A stretch of 64,000 nucleotides of DNA from Colius striatus (Eukaryota > Chordata > Aves > Coliiformes > Coliidae), in NCBI RefSeq assembly GCF_028858725.1, contig NC_084760.1, positions 93,183,867 through 93,247,866 on the forward strand, read 5' to 3'. Position 1 is the first letter of the stretch. The number at the start of each line of letters is the position of its first letter. The position numbers and the translations under genes were made by a program. The notes below the pieces were generated by a model, which was not told the origin of the DNA, made no database searches, and saw nothing but the letters and a program-made list of their open reading frames with translations. This document shows positions 52,022-64,000 of the stretch, one piece after another.

Positions 52022-54784
52022 TTGTAAGAAACATGGCACAACATGCTCCAGCTTCACCTACTGCACTCACTCTAAATGCCTAATTCCCGTGGGGTAGCAT
52101 TCAGTGCAGTCATCTACAAGAAGCTAGAAAACAATTTGTGAAGTGTGATTTTTTTACCTCATAGCTTTTAAAAGCAGAAGTCATGTATGTCAATGCTATT
52201 CATCTGCAAAGCTTTAATGAGCGAGACCAAAACCGAGAAGCACAAGAACTGACTCGCTGCCTGCAGATCCCAGTACATGCTCTTACACTGCTAATTCTGC
52301 TCTCCTGAAAACATCCTGCATCAACAGAAGTTACCAACTGGTCCTTCCAATTAAATGCGATCAAAGGTCAACTTCACAAACACAGATGCATTATAGGGGA
52401 TTCGTATTTTTGAAACCAAGAGACCACTTAATTTATGAATTATAATCATGCCATCAAACTAACCCTCAAAAAAAATAAAAGATGAGGTCAAATAATTCGA
52501 ATCATGCATTGCTGAGGTTGAAGAACCATTCCTGTTAGCATAAGAGAAAATGATTTGGAGTAGTCAAACAAAATGAGACTACTTAACAAGAGAGTTTTTA
52601 GACACACCAAAATGGTATCGTTTCTGTACCATCTACTCAGACGTGCTGCACTGCAAATCACTTCAAACAGTGCACGAACACTTCAGGGACTGTCATTTAT
52701 CGAAGGCTGGGTGCAATAGTTACTTCAACGACAGGATGTGGGAAACCAGGTTGATACTGGAAGATATTTCCTGGCAGAGCTATGCAAGCCACTCCCTCCT
52801 GCGGCAGGACACGGTTTACACCTTAAATTACCTTCACTGACACAGCCTGCATCAGCTCAATGAGCAGAATAAGCCATCAGAGACACTTCTACTCTGTCAG
52901 CTGCCCCAGGGTACACAATTACAGACAGTCCAAGAGAGAAATGTACCCATTTCAGGAACGTGGCCGTGTTCTCCACCGCACACTGGAGCCAGCACAGTGG
53001 AGCAGTTTCTTAATGGCAGCCGAAATGCTGGTTGACCTGAATTAGGCTTGACAGAGCACTAAGGGAAAGACTGTGTATTGTAAGGAAAGCTCTTGTTTCT
53101 CACAGAAAAAAAATGGACTGGAACACCATTAACCATCTATTTTCTATGCCTCTGCTATTCTGAAAAGCTTTCCTCACAAGGCATTATGGATGCTAAAAAA
53201 AGCTAGCACACATCTCCCATGCAGCCTAAGGCCTGAGAGCTGAGGAGGCCAACGGTCAAGCGTTGTAGATGTGCTTTGGTCTTTCTCAGTGACAGAATAA
53301 AGCAGCTTTTGAGTCTCTTTAATATCGTAGCCTAGTTTCAGTTGTGTTTTTCACATTGTTTATGTGTGCTTCAGCCTGTCTTATCTTTGAACAATTCCAT
53401 TAACGTGTAATGTGCCACCACAGACAAGTGTCAGCAGCCACTGCAATAAGCAAATCCCAAGCGTTTTGATCAGACTTGAGTTTGAGGAAGAAAGTACATC
53501 ACGAGTTACAACCAGACAACTCTGTCTGCACATTGATGCGGAACAGAAGCTGCTTAACTAGCAGTTGCTGCTAGTTGACCTGGTACAGGGACTCCTCTAG
53601 CACCCTGACCCAAGCTACTTCCATCCCAATTACCACAATTAATTCAGATACCATCCTTCTCCCAAACAAGTGCTGCCTTGAGTCACTTGCTTGTTCCACA
53701 CTAGCTGCGTGAGTCGGTAATATCATACACTAAGGCATGGATATCAACTAGCTGTAAGGTTTTGCAAAGACACTCCCATCTCCAAACCAGAGAGGGTTTT
53801 TTTACAAGAATGATCAGAAACAACATCTCAGCAATTGACCTGTTAACATGGGTCAACCTTCAGATCCTCACATTTCCCTTCTTGGAATGAAGGAGGAATG
53901 TGTATTTGTTCCTTGGCATCTACAAGGCTGCTAAACAAGTATGCCCACTCCCACAGTTGTTTTGACAGAGGATGCACGAAAATCATTTGGAAACGAGACC
54001 AATTATTTTCAGAGTCACACAGATATAGAAAAAGTTGGCAGAAACAGTAGTCCAAGCATTACAAACTCCTGTAACTCGCCATCACATCTATAAATAAAAA
54101 TCCCCACGGTATGTCACTTTCAGCAAAAAAACTACAGATGAAAGCACGGGCAGCGGCTTCACATGACTTATTCCAGCGTAAGGACAGAGGAACAAGGTCT
54201 TCGTTTGAAAAGTCTGACAGTTCCATACAATGTGGAAAATTTTCCTCTTATGAGCAAAATCCACGTGTTAGAAGAAATTGCAGAAGGTTAAATAAAAAAG
54301 AGCAGCAAGCAGTAAGACTAAACATGTTGAAATAAAGTTTTTAATAAAAGGAAAGCAACAAGAAGAATGCTCTGTTGAGACAATACAACACGAGGAACTG
54401 GAAGCTTGACACACGTAACACTCCACCGACTTTTCACCATTTAAGAGGAGATAAGGGTAGAACATGAGTTTCATTAAAAATGTGAGATATAATTGACATA
54501 GGTTAACAACGACATAGATAAGCCTATTCATAGTGTGTGGTTCTTACACTGTAAATACAGCTTCCAGTAGAACATTAAACCCAAGACAAAATAAGACCAC
54601 GGTTGAATGAGACAAGGAATTTGCTCCTGCAGAGGCATTTCTTTCTGCATCGTGTTTCAAGAACAAATGCTTATTAAACCAAACCAGAACTCTTTCAAGA
54701 AGCTTATTTCGCAGAAAGGATAAAGAAGCAGAAATTGTAATGCTCCTGCAGCCTGATAGCTGGTTGCAGCAGCTTGACACAGGA

Positions 54785-54832
54785 ATAAAAAAAAAATAAA
54801 AACCAAAACAAACAACAACAACAAAAAAAAAT
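54785..54832. repeat. A-rich / (CAA)n low-complexity tract
   Basis: Runs of A broken by AACAACAACAAC-type units in intron 1. Another A10 run begins at about 54873. Confidence 0.8.
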
Positions 54833-55639
54833 CAAGACTCTTACAATCCCTTGTGGCTTTTTACAGCTTGGGAAAAAAAAAAGAAAGAAGTCTGTATGTT
54901 AGCGTGCTAACAAAAAGAACATTGCTTTGTGGAAGGACATCAGAACAGGTCAAAGAAGCAGGGCTCAAGAAAACTGCTTAGGGCCTTACATGCTTAAAAC
55001 AACTATCAGGGCAGAGGGCAGCTAAATTGAAAGAAAGGGACAACTTTGTCCTCCTAGCACAGTTTCCACCTGCCAGTACGCTTGCCGTCAGATGAGGCAG
55101 CTTTCTTGGGGGAAGTCATCAAACAACCAACCGCCACAAGACTGACATCCCCAAGCACAGCATCTTCCCAAGCACAGGCATGGGCTAGGCTCCCTGCTCT
55201 GGCCCCCACGTTAAGCAGCAGCTGCAGTGACACATGGCTGCGAGGTGCTCAGAGGCTGTAACACAACACAACGCTACAGCGAACACAGCTTACTCGGAAA
55301 CCACACAGCCTTTTTCCTCCTTGTGAGGAAAGCAAATGTGGTAAGGTACCTCTGCCTTCCTGCAGAAGCAATCATGGCTACAGGGGATCCCAGGACAAAT
55401 GCTCCAGGTCTGCAATAGTCCCGGGTATTGCATGGCTCCTTCGCTAGAGTCACGACGGCACACGAAAGCAAAGCCCGGCTCGAAGTCAGCATCAGGGGAG
55501 TCAGCCCAATACCTCAAGCCCGTCTCTGAGCTGTCAGGAGGCTCGACTACAGTCAAACAGAGCCCTCCTCTTCTACGTTTGCAATGAGTTTTCTTCACAT
55601 GCTACAAACAACGACTTTTAGGGTATTTTTTGCTCTGTT

Positions 55640-56690
55640 CTTAGATTGAGTTCGTGCAAACCCTCGAAAACGCCTTCCCGGCCCTGCGGAGCCGGCACAC
55701 CGCGGCCCCCGGGGCAACCTTCCGGCTCTTGCCCGGGTCCCCCACTTCGGCTGACCTCTCGCACCAGGAAAAGCGCATCCCCACAAGCCGCGTCCGGCTG
55801 CCGTCACACGATGCTCGCCCCGGCTCGCCGCCGCGCCCGGCACACCGAACCCCGGGGGCCGCGGGCGCACCGCCTCTCGCCGCTCTCGTGGGGACCCGGG
55901 GCTCCGGCCGCGCCCTGGAGCCCGGCTCGGCGGGCGATACGGCCGCCCGGTGCTGCCCGGGACGGGGCGGCTCCCGCCTCACGGCCCCGGTCCCAGCGGG
56001 GGGCTGTAGGGGCCACGTCGCCGGGTAGCCTCACCTTTGAAGAAGCGCAGCGCCAGGCCGTACAGCTCCTCCAGCGCGAAGCCCCAGCGCCGCTCCGGGC
56101 TCAGCGCCGCCTCCTCCGCCGCTTCCCCGCCGGCCTCCGCCTGACCCGGGGAGCCGGGGCCGCTCCGCCCCGCCGCCAGCTCCCCCTGCCCTGGCCGCGC
56201 GTCACAGTGCGGCACCTCGGCGTTGGGGCTCAGCGTCAGCCCGTCCACCGAGACCTCGAGCCGGTCCGAGCTCAGCACCACCGCCATCCTCCCCCGCGGC
56301 CGCCTCCCGCCCTCCGCCTCCTGCTCCGCTGCGGCGGCCACGTCCCGACTTCCTGTCCCCTCCGACCCGGAACTTCCGACCCCGCCCCGTCGATACCCGC
56401 CCCGTATCTCCGCCCCGAGCGCGGCCCCGGCCCCGAGCGCGGCCCGCGGGGGGCTTGGCAGCCTCCTCCGGCCGGCACGGCCTACACCCGCCTGTGGCGG
56501 CCTGCCCAGCCCCCTCGGGGATGCGGCTCCGAATGAACTCGCCCCCTGCCTGCCCCGGGGCTGCAGGCGCGGCGCGGGTCTGCCCCGAGGCAGCAGCAGT
56601 CTGCGGGCTGCCCGCCCCGGAGGCCGCCGCCGTCCTCCGCAGTCGCAGCCCAGGGCGCGGGGGGTTACGTAGGGGTTTGCAGGGAGCTGA
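55640..56690. promoter_or_regulatory. CpG island over ACBD3 promoter and exon 1
   Basis: About 1 kb that is strikingly GC- and CpG-rich against AT-rich flanks, covering the start of intron 1, exon 1 and some 400 bases upstream of the ATG. No TATA box is seen. Upstream of the ATG, on the + strand, lie ACTTCCTGT (56348-56356) and AACTTCCGA (56371-56379), both ETS-type cores in reverse, and GC boxes CCCCGCCCCG (about 56380-56389) and GCCCCG (about 56399-56404). This is the usual layout of a housekeeping promoter. Confidence 0.85.
56035..56287 (-). CDS. ACBD3: ACBD3 coding exon 1 (residues 1-84)
   Basis: Start codon at 56285-56287 in a strong context (A at -3, G at +4). It is the first ATG of this frame; the codons above it contain no in-frame ATG. 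The encoded start, MAVVLSSDRLEVSVDGLTLS, parallels human MAAVLNAERLEVSVDGLTLS as I remember it. A Gly/Ala/Glu/Pro-rich spacer follows, shorter than the human one, then the first ACB-domain helix, RRWGFALEELYGLALRFFK. The exon closes on the first base of a Glu codon before GTGAGG. It lies wholly in the CpG island. Confidence 0.96.
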
Positions 56691-59600
56691 TGCCCTACGC
56701 TCCTTGCTCTTTGGTTGCTTTACGGAAGGGAATAATGATTTTTCAGCGACTTCATGTCACAGATTGAAAGGCCTTTTCTGCAGCTGGCAGGTAGCGTGGG
56801 GTCTGCCACTGACTCCCGTACTCCTCTCTCGGGAATTGTGCTTCAGGCCTCATTTGGGAAAGCAAAGAAATGAGCTGGAGAAAGGAAAAAAGAGTACGAG
56901 GCGATTACTTCTGCAGGAGCTGTATCTGCAATTAGCTCACTCCCTTGTGACCGTGAAACGCCGTTCACAACACTACTATTGCCACAAACTGTGCAAGGGG
57001 AGAGAGTCGCTCCTGCGTACGCAGGGCTGAGGGGATGTATCCAAGTGCAAGCTGCCCTCCTCACAGGATTGCAGGGAAGACTGCGTTTCAGAGAAGTGCT
57101 TTTGGCCACGTTTCTCACCCAAAATGAGATACAGGCTGCACGCCTGAGAAGCGGAGTGTCCCTGCCTGATGGCTCGTGATGTTGATGCAAAGGAAGAAAA
57201 CTGCAGCTCTGCAACCTCCTGAAGCTCGGGAGTCCCCCTTGTCCCCGGCGCTCCACTGAAGCCTCCTGCCCATTTCTGGGGTTAGCCCCCCAAGGTGGTC
57301 ACACCCCCTAGGAGTTTACCTGCCATCCCAGGTAGATCCATCAGATCTGTCAGGAATGTGGAAGAGATTTTATTGTCACACTTTGTGCTTTGAAGCCTTT
57401 GGATGACAAGAAGAATAAAACTAAAGCTTTAAGTTGGTATTTCTTGAGAGAGCAGATGACACGCTGGGCACCGTGTACTACAAATGGGACAGAGTTTGAT
57501 GCAGATGATGAGTGAGCTAAGCTTCAAAATGCATTTTACAACCATTTGGAAATCTGTAGCTTCTTCACTAGCATTTTGGCTTTTTGATTTGAGGGTCCAA
57601 TGTAACGCTGTCTTGTTTGCATTTCCTGGCAAAAACTGCAGACCAAGGGTGTACCATCCTCTTTTGAGGGTTGGATCAGTTCTCCGTACTGTTTGGTGTT
57701 ACCACACAGACCAGACTTACAGCAAAACAGATCATTTTTTTCTCCTCATACAAGCCTATACCCTAAGTCTGCTGCTTCAGCATCAGATCCAACTTCACTT
57801 TGAGACTTGTTATTTCATTTATAAAATCTCTTGTATTAAAACGCCTGTTCCCAGCGCTTTGATCCGACACATTTCCTCCTTGGTTTGAGGAGTTTGTGCT
57901 TCATAAATATTTTCTTATGGCACCAGTTCTGCAGTTTAATCCATAGTGAGATTAACCTTGAAATTCCTGCTTTAAGAAACTCAATTCTTTATCCTAAAAT
58001 GCATCCTTCGAGAAAAAAGAACTGAAGTTCTGACAGATCCCTACTGGATTTGCTGTGGTTTACCCAAATGGAAGGAGATATTTACTTCATTTTATGTACT
58101 GCTTCACGGTAGGAAACTGGCCCAAAACCAGGCAGCCCTTAGTTTATCTGTGCATTTGGAGGCCAAGCTGAATCCAAGATGCTCCACCAGCATCTTGCTT
58201 GACAAGCTGATTTTGAGAATAACTACAGAAAGCTGATTTGTCTCCCAATAGGCTCTGTTCCGTGGCACGTGTCTGGTACGTTTAGCAAACATGAGACCAT
58301 TCCTCTCTTCTCATGCCAGCTTTGCTATCCCTGCAACAGGCAGCTGAGCTGGTGCCAGCAGAGCAGGTTTCTCCATGAAGTGTAGCATAACCTCTTGGGG
58401 AGCTCCCAGCTGGAGAGTTGAAGCAAGATGTCTCTGGTAGCACTGCGTCTGACTGAAACATAGCCAAGGCACAGTCCTGCAGCCTGCTTTGCCTCCATTC
58501 AGAGAGCCCCCAGGCTCTCCCCCTGCCTTCCCCATAGCACAGCTGTGCGGTAAGTGTGGCATGGAGGCGTTTCCTCAACTCTCCTCTGTTTTGTGGTGCT
58601 CTTCTGTGTGGTTTGTAAATAGGGATACTTGCTGTTACACTGTGATGTCAGTAAACGCTGTGGCATGCAGCTAGTGGACAATCTGAGTACATGAGCAGGG
58701 ATAGGAAGGGCGGTATCTGTGAGATGATGTACTAGAAAAAAATGGAGGTTCAAGTCTTGAGTCAGGGAGTCCTGGTCTGGGGTAGCATTTAGAACCAGCA
58801 ACAAAATATTTTTCCAGAGGAAAATTGGGAATTTGCAGAGATGGTCGTTTGAGCTACGCCGTGGGATCCTGGCTCATCTGGGATAAAATTGAGACGTGCC
58901 CAGAGCTACATGTCCCAGCAGCCTCAGGGCACTGAGCCAGAGCTCAGTGGCTGCTGGAGGTGTGGCTGCTGTGGGTCAGCACAGCCACCACTGGCACCCA
59001 GCCACCGCCCTTGGGACCTGCTTCAGTTGAGGCTCTTGTTCTTGGCCCCTGCCTGTACAATGTTCGTGGGCCCCCAGATCCTCGCCTGCACCCCAACCCG
59101 CTGGCTCACACTCCCAGCCCCCGCCCAGCTTCCCGGCCCTCAGGGAGCCACTGGCCCTTGCTGTTCCCTGGCGTGCTGCCAGTATCACTTAGAACACTCA
59201 TGAGTCCTGTCAATGAAGAAATATTTCCCAAACGGTTATGACAAAGAGTTCCCAACAGTTCATGTATTTGAGAAACCCCTTAGCTGAATTCACAGATAAG
59301 ATGAAAAGTTCAGCCAGTAAATGATTCATTTATTTCTTGCAACAGCTGGTTCTGCGAGGGAAAAGAAACACAGAAGAAATACAAGTCCCAGGAAACGCAG
59401 GCCTAGAAACTTTATATGGAATAAATCAATTATTTATTTCAAGCTGGTGAATGTTTAACAGTTAAAAATAGCAGCTTGCTCCTTGCAATTAAAAAGTTCA
59501 TAGAGCACTAGTCTCACCTAAACAAACAGCTCTTCCACTCCTCCTGGTGTTGGCAGGTAACAGACACTTGGCCCTTCCTCCCAGGCAACCGGTGGGTGAA

Positions 59601-62600
59601 ACCCGCGTGCTTCCTGTGGCGAGGGCTGTCCTCTGAGGACCTCCACTGCTGCGGCAGGGGCCAGGCGAGGAAGGAGCTCAGCTTTGTCCCGGCTTTGTCA
59701 GCCATGGCCAGACGCTGTGTTTTGCCAGAGCAACGGCTGCTAAATATTTGATTATCTTGAACATCTGCGAGCGGCTGGGCCTGGCACTGTGCTGCTGGCT
59801 GAGAAATGCAAATCCTTCACTAGGAAAATGCTTCTCAGGAATGGCTACAGTAAATAAACCAGGTGTGAACATCACTCCCAGCCCCAGTGCTATCGAACCG
59901 GCCCAGGGCTCCTGTAGCTGGGAGCGAAGGGAGTGCGCTGCCTGGAAGTAAAGGCTACGTGTGTCTCTGGGAGGGTGACCAGGTTAAATGGAAGAAGTCA
60001 ATTCACCAAGGTTTGGCAACTGAATTGCATTTGTGAGTAGTAACAGGATTTACCATTCTTCCAGAACATGACAGTTCTGTTGTTCTTTTTACTGCCTTAA
60101 TTTTGCTTTCATGAAACCTGTACTGGCTGGAACAGGCCAGGACCAGAAGGAATAAAGTGTTAAAGTTCTTTTACTTTAAATTAGAGGCTGTCTTTGTCTG
60201 TCTGCCTTTCCTTAAAGGACAGGTATGAGCTGTTTGGTTAGGAGCTGATCTTAGACTGTAAAACCAGCCATGTTACAGTGCAGCAGACTGCCAGCTCTGT
60301 CAGCAACACAAAGGAAAACACATCTGATTTTTGCTTATGTCTCTACATGGCTCTGGAACATATAATCTAGACCAAAGAGTACAGGTAAATATTTTTGGTT
60401 TCCCCTTATAGTTCTCTTGATTATAGTAATTTTATAGAAATGGATTCTTATTTTCTTTGCAAGCGTGTTGGAAAATATCTTTGTCCCAGGAGCGGGACAG
60501 TGAATCTGCCAGTGTTGCCCATTTTGTTGACTGCTCAACCTCATCTACCACCAAGCTGCTTTTTTGTTGTGGCTGCTTATTGCTTTTCTTGAAGTTTAGG
60601 AGCCCAGGGTGACCCTGCTGAATGTGTGACAGGCATCAGATCTTCTGAGTAACCCTTTAGATGTTCAGGACACATTAAACTCCAGGATCACATTCCAGCT
60701 GTTTGTGCATGCACAGTAAATTGGGGCTGCACCTACTGGGACTGGCAGATCTGGGACACTGGCACCACAGGATTCATTGAGAGAAAGTTCTCTTAAGTCG
60801 TTTAAGTCTGTCCTTTTTCATTGCTACATGTTTATTCAAATGCCACACGTCTGTGGAGAAAGATAAGCCAACTCCAGATTTTACATTTCTGCTTTTCAGT
60901 TAAGCAGGACAGCACTTTGAATCCACTCCTGCAAGACATCCACAACAGCCTCAGCGGGATTGAATAGTTCCAGCTATAGTTCCAGAACTAATGAAAGCTC
61001 CAAAACAAGAGAGAGGTAATTATCCAAGTAGAAACCTGCATGCAATGTCTGAGTAGAAACACGCATGCAATCGGGGTTGATGCTTGAAAAATACCCACAA
61101 TTCTGTTTTCTTTTTCCTTCAAGAGGTCTCCTTTAAAGCACGGTCTAATCTTGCCTGGCCTCCAAGAGCAAACAGTGTCATGTGCTTTTATGTCCTGTTG
61201 GACAGCTTTGGAAGACTGGAAGTACAGTAGCAATTTTGCCCCTTCTGGGGTGTCTCTGCAGTGGTGTGGATGGTAGATGTCTATACTTTGAAGCTAACAC
61301 AGTTCACCACCCTGCTACACTGCAGTTTCCTAGTCATTGGTGGTGACATTCACACTGACTTCTCTAAGGTGCAGAGTAACAGTTAATGAGATGCAACACC
61401 TTTTTGGCCGCTTCAGCAACCACTTCTGGCATCAGATTTATTGGCAGAATGCTAGAGAGGCCCTCGAGGAGACATACACGTGCTGAAGTCCATCTCCACT
61501 ACCTGGTAGTTCCCATTTTGACAGGCAGGAAATATCCCATAGTGTGAGCACAATTGTACCAGCTACAGGTGAGCATAAAAAAATGGCCCAGCCTAATACA
61601 ATATGTGATAACAGGTAAGTTATCTTGTGCTGATACGATTGCAAGTGCAGCAGTGTCACTGTGTAAACAATCACACCTTTACAGGCACATGAGCTGAGAG
61701 AAGGAATACACAGCACCGCTGTCGAGAAGCCTTTGCTAAACAAGACATGGCCAGGAATTTGAGCACTTCCTGAATTTAATAAATTCCCTAAAAAAGTGAT
61801 TTTACAGAAGAGAGAACATGGAAATTGATGCAATTAGCAATTGCATTTTTGGCTACCTGCCCAGAAAAAAAACCCTACCAACTGTGAATCAACAGCCAGA
61901 TGAACGATTCCCATCCATGCAAATTCAGAGCACCTACAGATGCTCTTTCAAATTGCTTCCAGGAGGGGGTGGTACCTCTGGGTCAGGGTCTGACCTCAAG
62001 TGGCACGAGTCCCCAAAGGGGACAGAGATGGCACACCTCTGCCCTGAGCCTTGGTGTTCCAGATGCATTCTCTTCTGTGCTGTGCTACATACCAGCTTCT
62101 GCCCTCCTGTGTCTTTTCCTTTTGGTTTTATTTTCAAATGAACCATATCTACCTTTGGGCCTCTGAGCCGCCCAATGGTGCAGGAAACGATATGTCAGAG
62201 AGGAGATTTCTTTGCAGAACTGTTGCTGACTCTCCTGCCTGTCTCTTGGGAAGAGCAAGGCTATGTGTACCATACATGGTGCTACTCCTGTCACTCCTTC
62301 CGCTCGGCAAACAGAAGGAAAACATACCTTTCAAAAGCATGAATTAAACCTGTCCCTCTTCATCTAATTATCAGATGTGCTCTTTTTAATGGAGAATGTG
62401 CAGCTGGTTCCCATCTGCTCAGCTCTGGCTCACTTTTTAATGCTGTTGTTTGGGGTTTTTTCTCCTGCTTTGGGTTAAATTGAGAATGAGGTTTCATGAA
62501 ATGGCTGCTGTCAGAAGGAGCTGCCCTGGTCTGCTCCCAGCCACACACCATACGCTCCCATCAGTAGCCTTTTACCAGCTCTTAGGTGCATTGGACCTCT

Positions 62601-64000
62601 CAGCGGTCTCCTTCACCTTACCATGCAGGCAGAACACTATTTGCTTCCTAAGTTAGTTCTCTGCTTGCATACATAGGAGGCCGGGTTCACTGAGGGGACA
62701 GGAAAGCACAGGCTGCAGCGGGAACGTGCTGCCAGGAGCAGGGAAGGGAGAACAGGAGCGGGTTGTCCTCTCAGGGACAGCTTGCAGTTTAGGGCCATGG
62801 CTAATGCCAAATAGCGGTGGTTGCACTCCACTGCTGCTCCCAGCTGCGTTCTCCTGCCCTTTCCCTCACTCTGAAGCTAGGGATGGAGTGTCTTCGGGGT
62901 GAGTTGATTGAGTCAGCTGGCTGAGCTGCCTGAAAACCACTCATGGTTATGACACGGTTAGTTTGCCACTGTTCTCAGCCAGCTGAACAGATTTGCCCCA
63001 TGGCCACGCAGCCACCCGGTGCAGTATAGGGAAAGCGACGCCAACAGGAAATGCAGACAGAAACTAGCTGGTAGGTCAGCTCAGCTGTAACACCACACTG
63101 CACCCAAAGCAGCAGCCACACCAACCCGGCCACCTTGCTGTTTCCACAATGGTCACATCACTAGATAGCTTGCTTCCCTACCTATGCTCTCTTGCTCTGA
63201 TGACCATTCTTTCTGTGCAGGATCTTTACCCTCCTTATTCTGTGCTAGTAGAATCGCACTCCAGCAGGTAATTTCAACCTCTTCTGATTTGCAGAGAGGC
63301 AGATCCTGCACAGCAGGACTAAATCTATTGACTTCCATTCCTCTGTGGCTTTTGTGGGCCTCAGGACTTGCTCACAGTGGAAACAACCTTGGACTGAAAT
63401 CTATGGCAGAGCAGAACTGCTGAGAATCATAGGTCCCATCTGGCAATAGTGCTTTGACATTCTTTTTCTCTCTCTTACGGTTTTTTCTTTCCCATCAAAG
63501 TTAATAAAACCAGAGCAGCTTGTGGCTGCACCAGCATGAGGCTGGTGAACAAAGATGGAAACTAAGCTACAACTTCCTCACTCTGCTGTCCTAACGGTCA
63601 GCACAGGACAAATGACTGAGATAGGACTTCCCATTCTCTTTATCTGTGGAGGCTGTTCTCAGAGGAGATAAACACTAACATCCTTTCTTACAAAAGTAAT
63701 GCAGGACTCTGCAAGACAGAATTGCAAAGTTTGTGTAGGGGCTGCACTAGTAACCATGCCTTTTCTTGGCTTGCAGATATTCCTCTTGGGGAGAAATGTG
63801 GCTTTTCTCCCCATCACAGCAGAAAGACGTGTTTTGGTATGGTGGGGTTTAGGAGGCAATACTGGCTTATAGTGAAATGCAGCTTCCTTCCTTCTATCTC
63901 ATCCTCTCTATCTCTTGTTAAACTGGCATTATTCCCAGATCTGGTTCACAGCCCAGCCCCATAAACAGTTGAGCCAGTACAATTGTCAGAGTGAATGGCT
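56691..64000. other. Upstream flank of ACBD3, no gene seen
   Basis: 7.3 kb beyond the ACBD3 CpG island. Short open frames only; no homeobox (the expected mammalian neighbour MIXL1 was looked for), no transposon and no RNA gene recognised. Confidence 0.55.

Larger units (their letters stand above)
48302..56034 (-). other. ACBD3: ACBD3 intron 1
   Basis: A 7.7-kb first intron, GTGAGG donor and CTACAG acceptor. It contains a short sense-oriented CR1 piece, a C13 run at 52009-52021 and an A/CAA-rich tract at 54785-54832. No further exon or RNA gene was recognised. The part nearest exon 1 belongs to the CpG island. Confidence 0.85.
35835..56287 (-). other. ACBD3: ACBD3 gene, complete coding region and 3' UTR (gene-level entry)
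   Basis: Eight coding exons on the minus strand (253, 142, 141, 159, 175, 193, 285 and 212 bases) splice at GT/AG sites without a frame break into 519 residues. Human ACBD3 is about 528; the shortfall is mainly in the low-complexity N-terminus. ACBD3 (GCP60/PAP7) is a cytosolic protein recruited to the Golgi. There it binds giantin through its GOLD domain and PI4KB through its Gln-rich segment, helping to hold Golgi structure and PI4P supply. Domains in order: acyl-CoA-binding domain (about 66-165), charged Arg/Glu coiled coil (about 165-230), Gln-rich segment (about 225-300), linker, GOLD domain (about 375-517). The gene is convergent with H3-3A. The 5' UTR end was not determined; transcription should start in the CpG island above the ATG. 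Confidence 0.96.

Noticed and set aside
55646-56536. 296-codon open frame on + across ACBD3 exon 1
   Set aside because: It is antisense to a firmly identified coding exon in a GC-rich island where stop codons are scarce. The translation is Pro/Arg/Ala-rich with no domain.

Overview
This is a vertebrate nuclear window, almost certainly from a bird. Two spliced genes point that way: a histone H3.3 gene and ACBD3 (GCP60). They sit in convergent orientation, which matches the H3-3A - ACBD3 neighbourhood of human 1q42 as I remember it. The interspersed repeats are dominated by CR1 LINEs of the avian type, plus an avian-style endogenous retroviral LTR. No Alu, L1 or other mammalian repeats were recognised. 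The species cannot be named from the sequence.

Layout. Positions 1-4.2 kb hold the last two coding exons and 3' UTR of H3-3A (+ strand); its first coding exon lies before the window. From 4.2 to about 35.8 kb is a gene-poor interval of about 32 kb. It carries CR1 fragments at 13.7, 27.4-28.3, 29.1 and 31.3 kb. It also carries an AT-rich fold-back (inverted repeat) at 13.27-13.67 kb, a solo LTR with a perfect 5-bp target-site duplication at 14.58-15.62 kb, and a second, much older related LTR at about 16.8-17.7 kb. From about 35.8 to 56.3 kb lies the complete ACBD3 gene on the - strand. It has eight coding exons that join without a frame break into a 519-residue protein, a long 3' UTR, CR1 pieces in introns 1, 4 and 5, and a CpG-island promoter at 55.6-56.7 kb. 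From 56.7 to 64 kb I see no gene.

Functionally the two genes are unrelated. H3-3A supplies replication-independent nucleosomal histone. ACBD3 is a Golgi scaffold with an acyl-CoA-binding domain, a charged coiled coil, a Gln-rich segment and a GOLD domain. Exon edges were set by reading-frame continuity plus GT/AG sites, and every ACBD3 junction agrees in phase. Protein and repeat family assignments are from recognition, without a database search.

I did not find a new molecular system. The items most worth a second look are the fold-back at 13.3 kb, the 3'-to-3' CR1 junction at 27.92 kb, the divergent open frame upstream of ACBD3, and the two independent LTR insertions.
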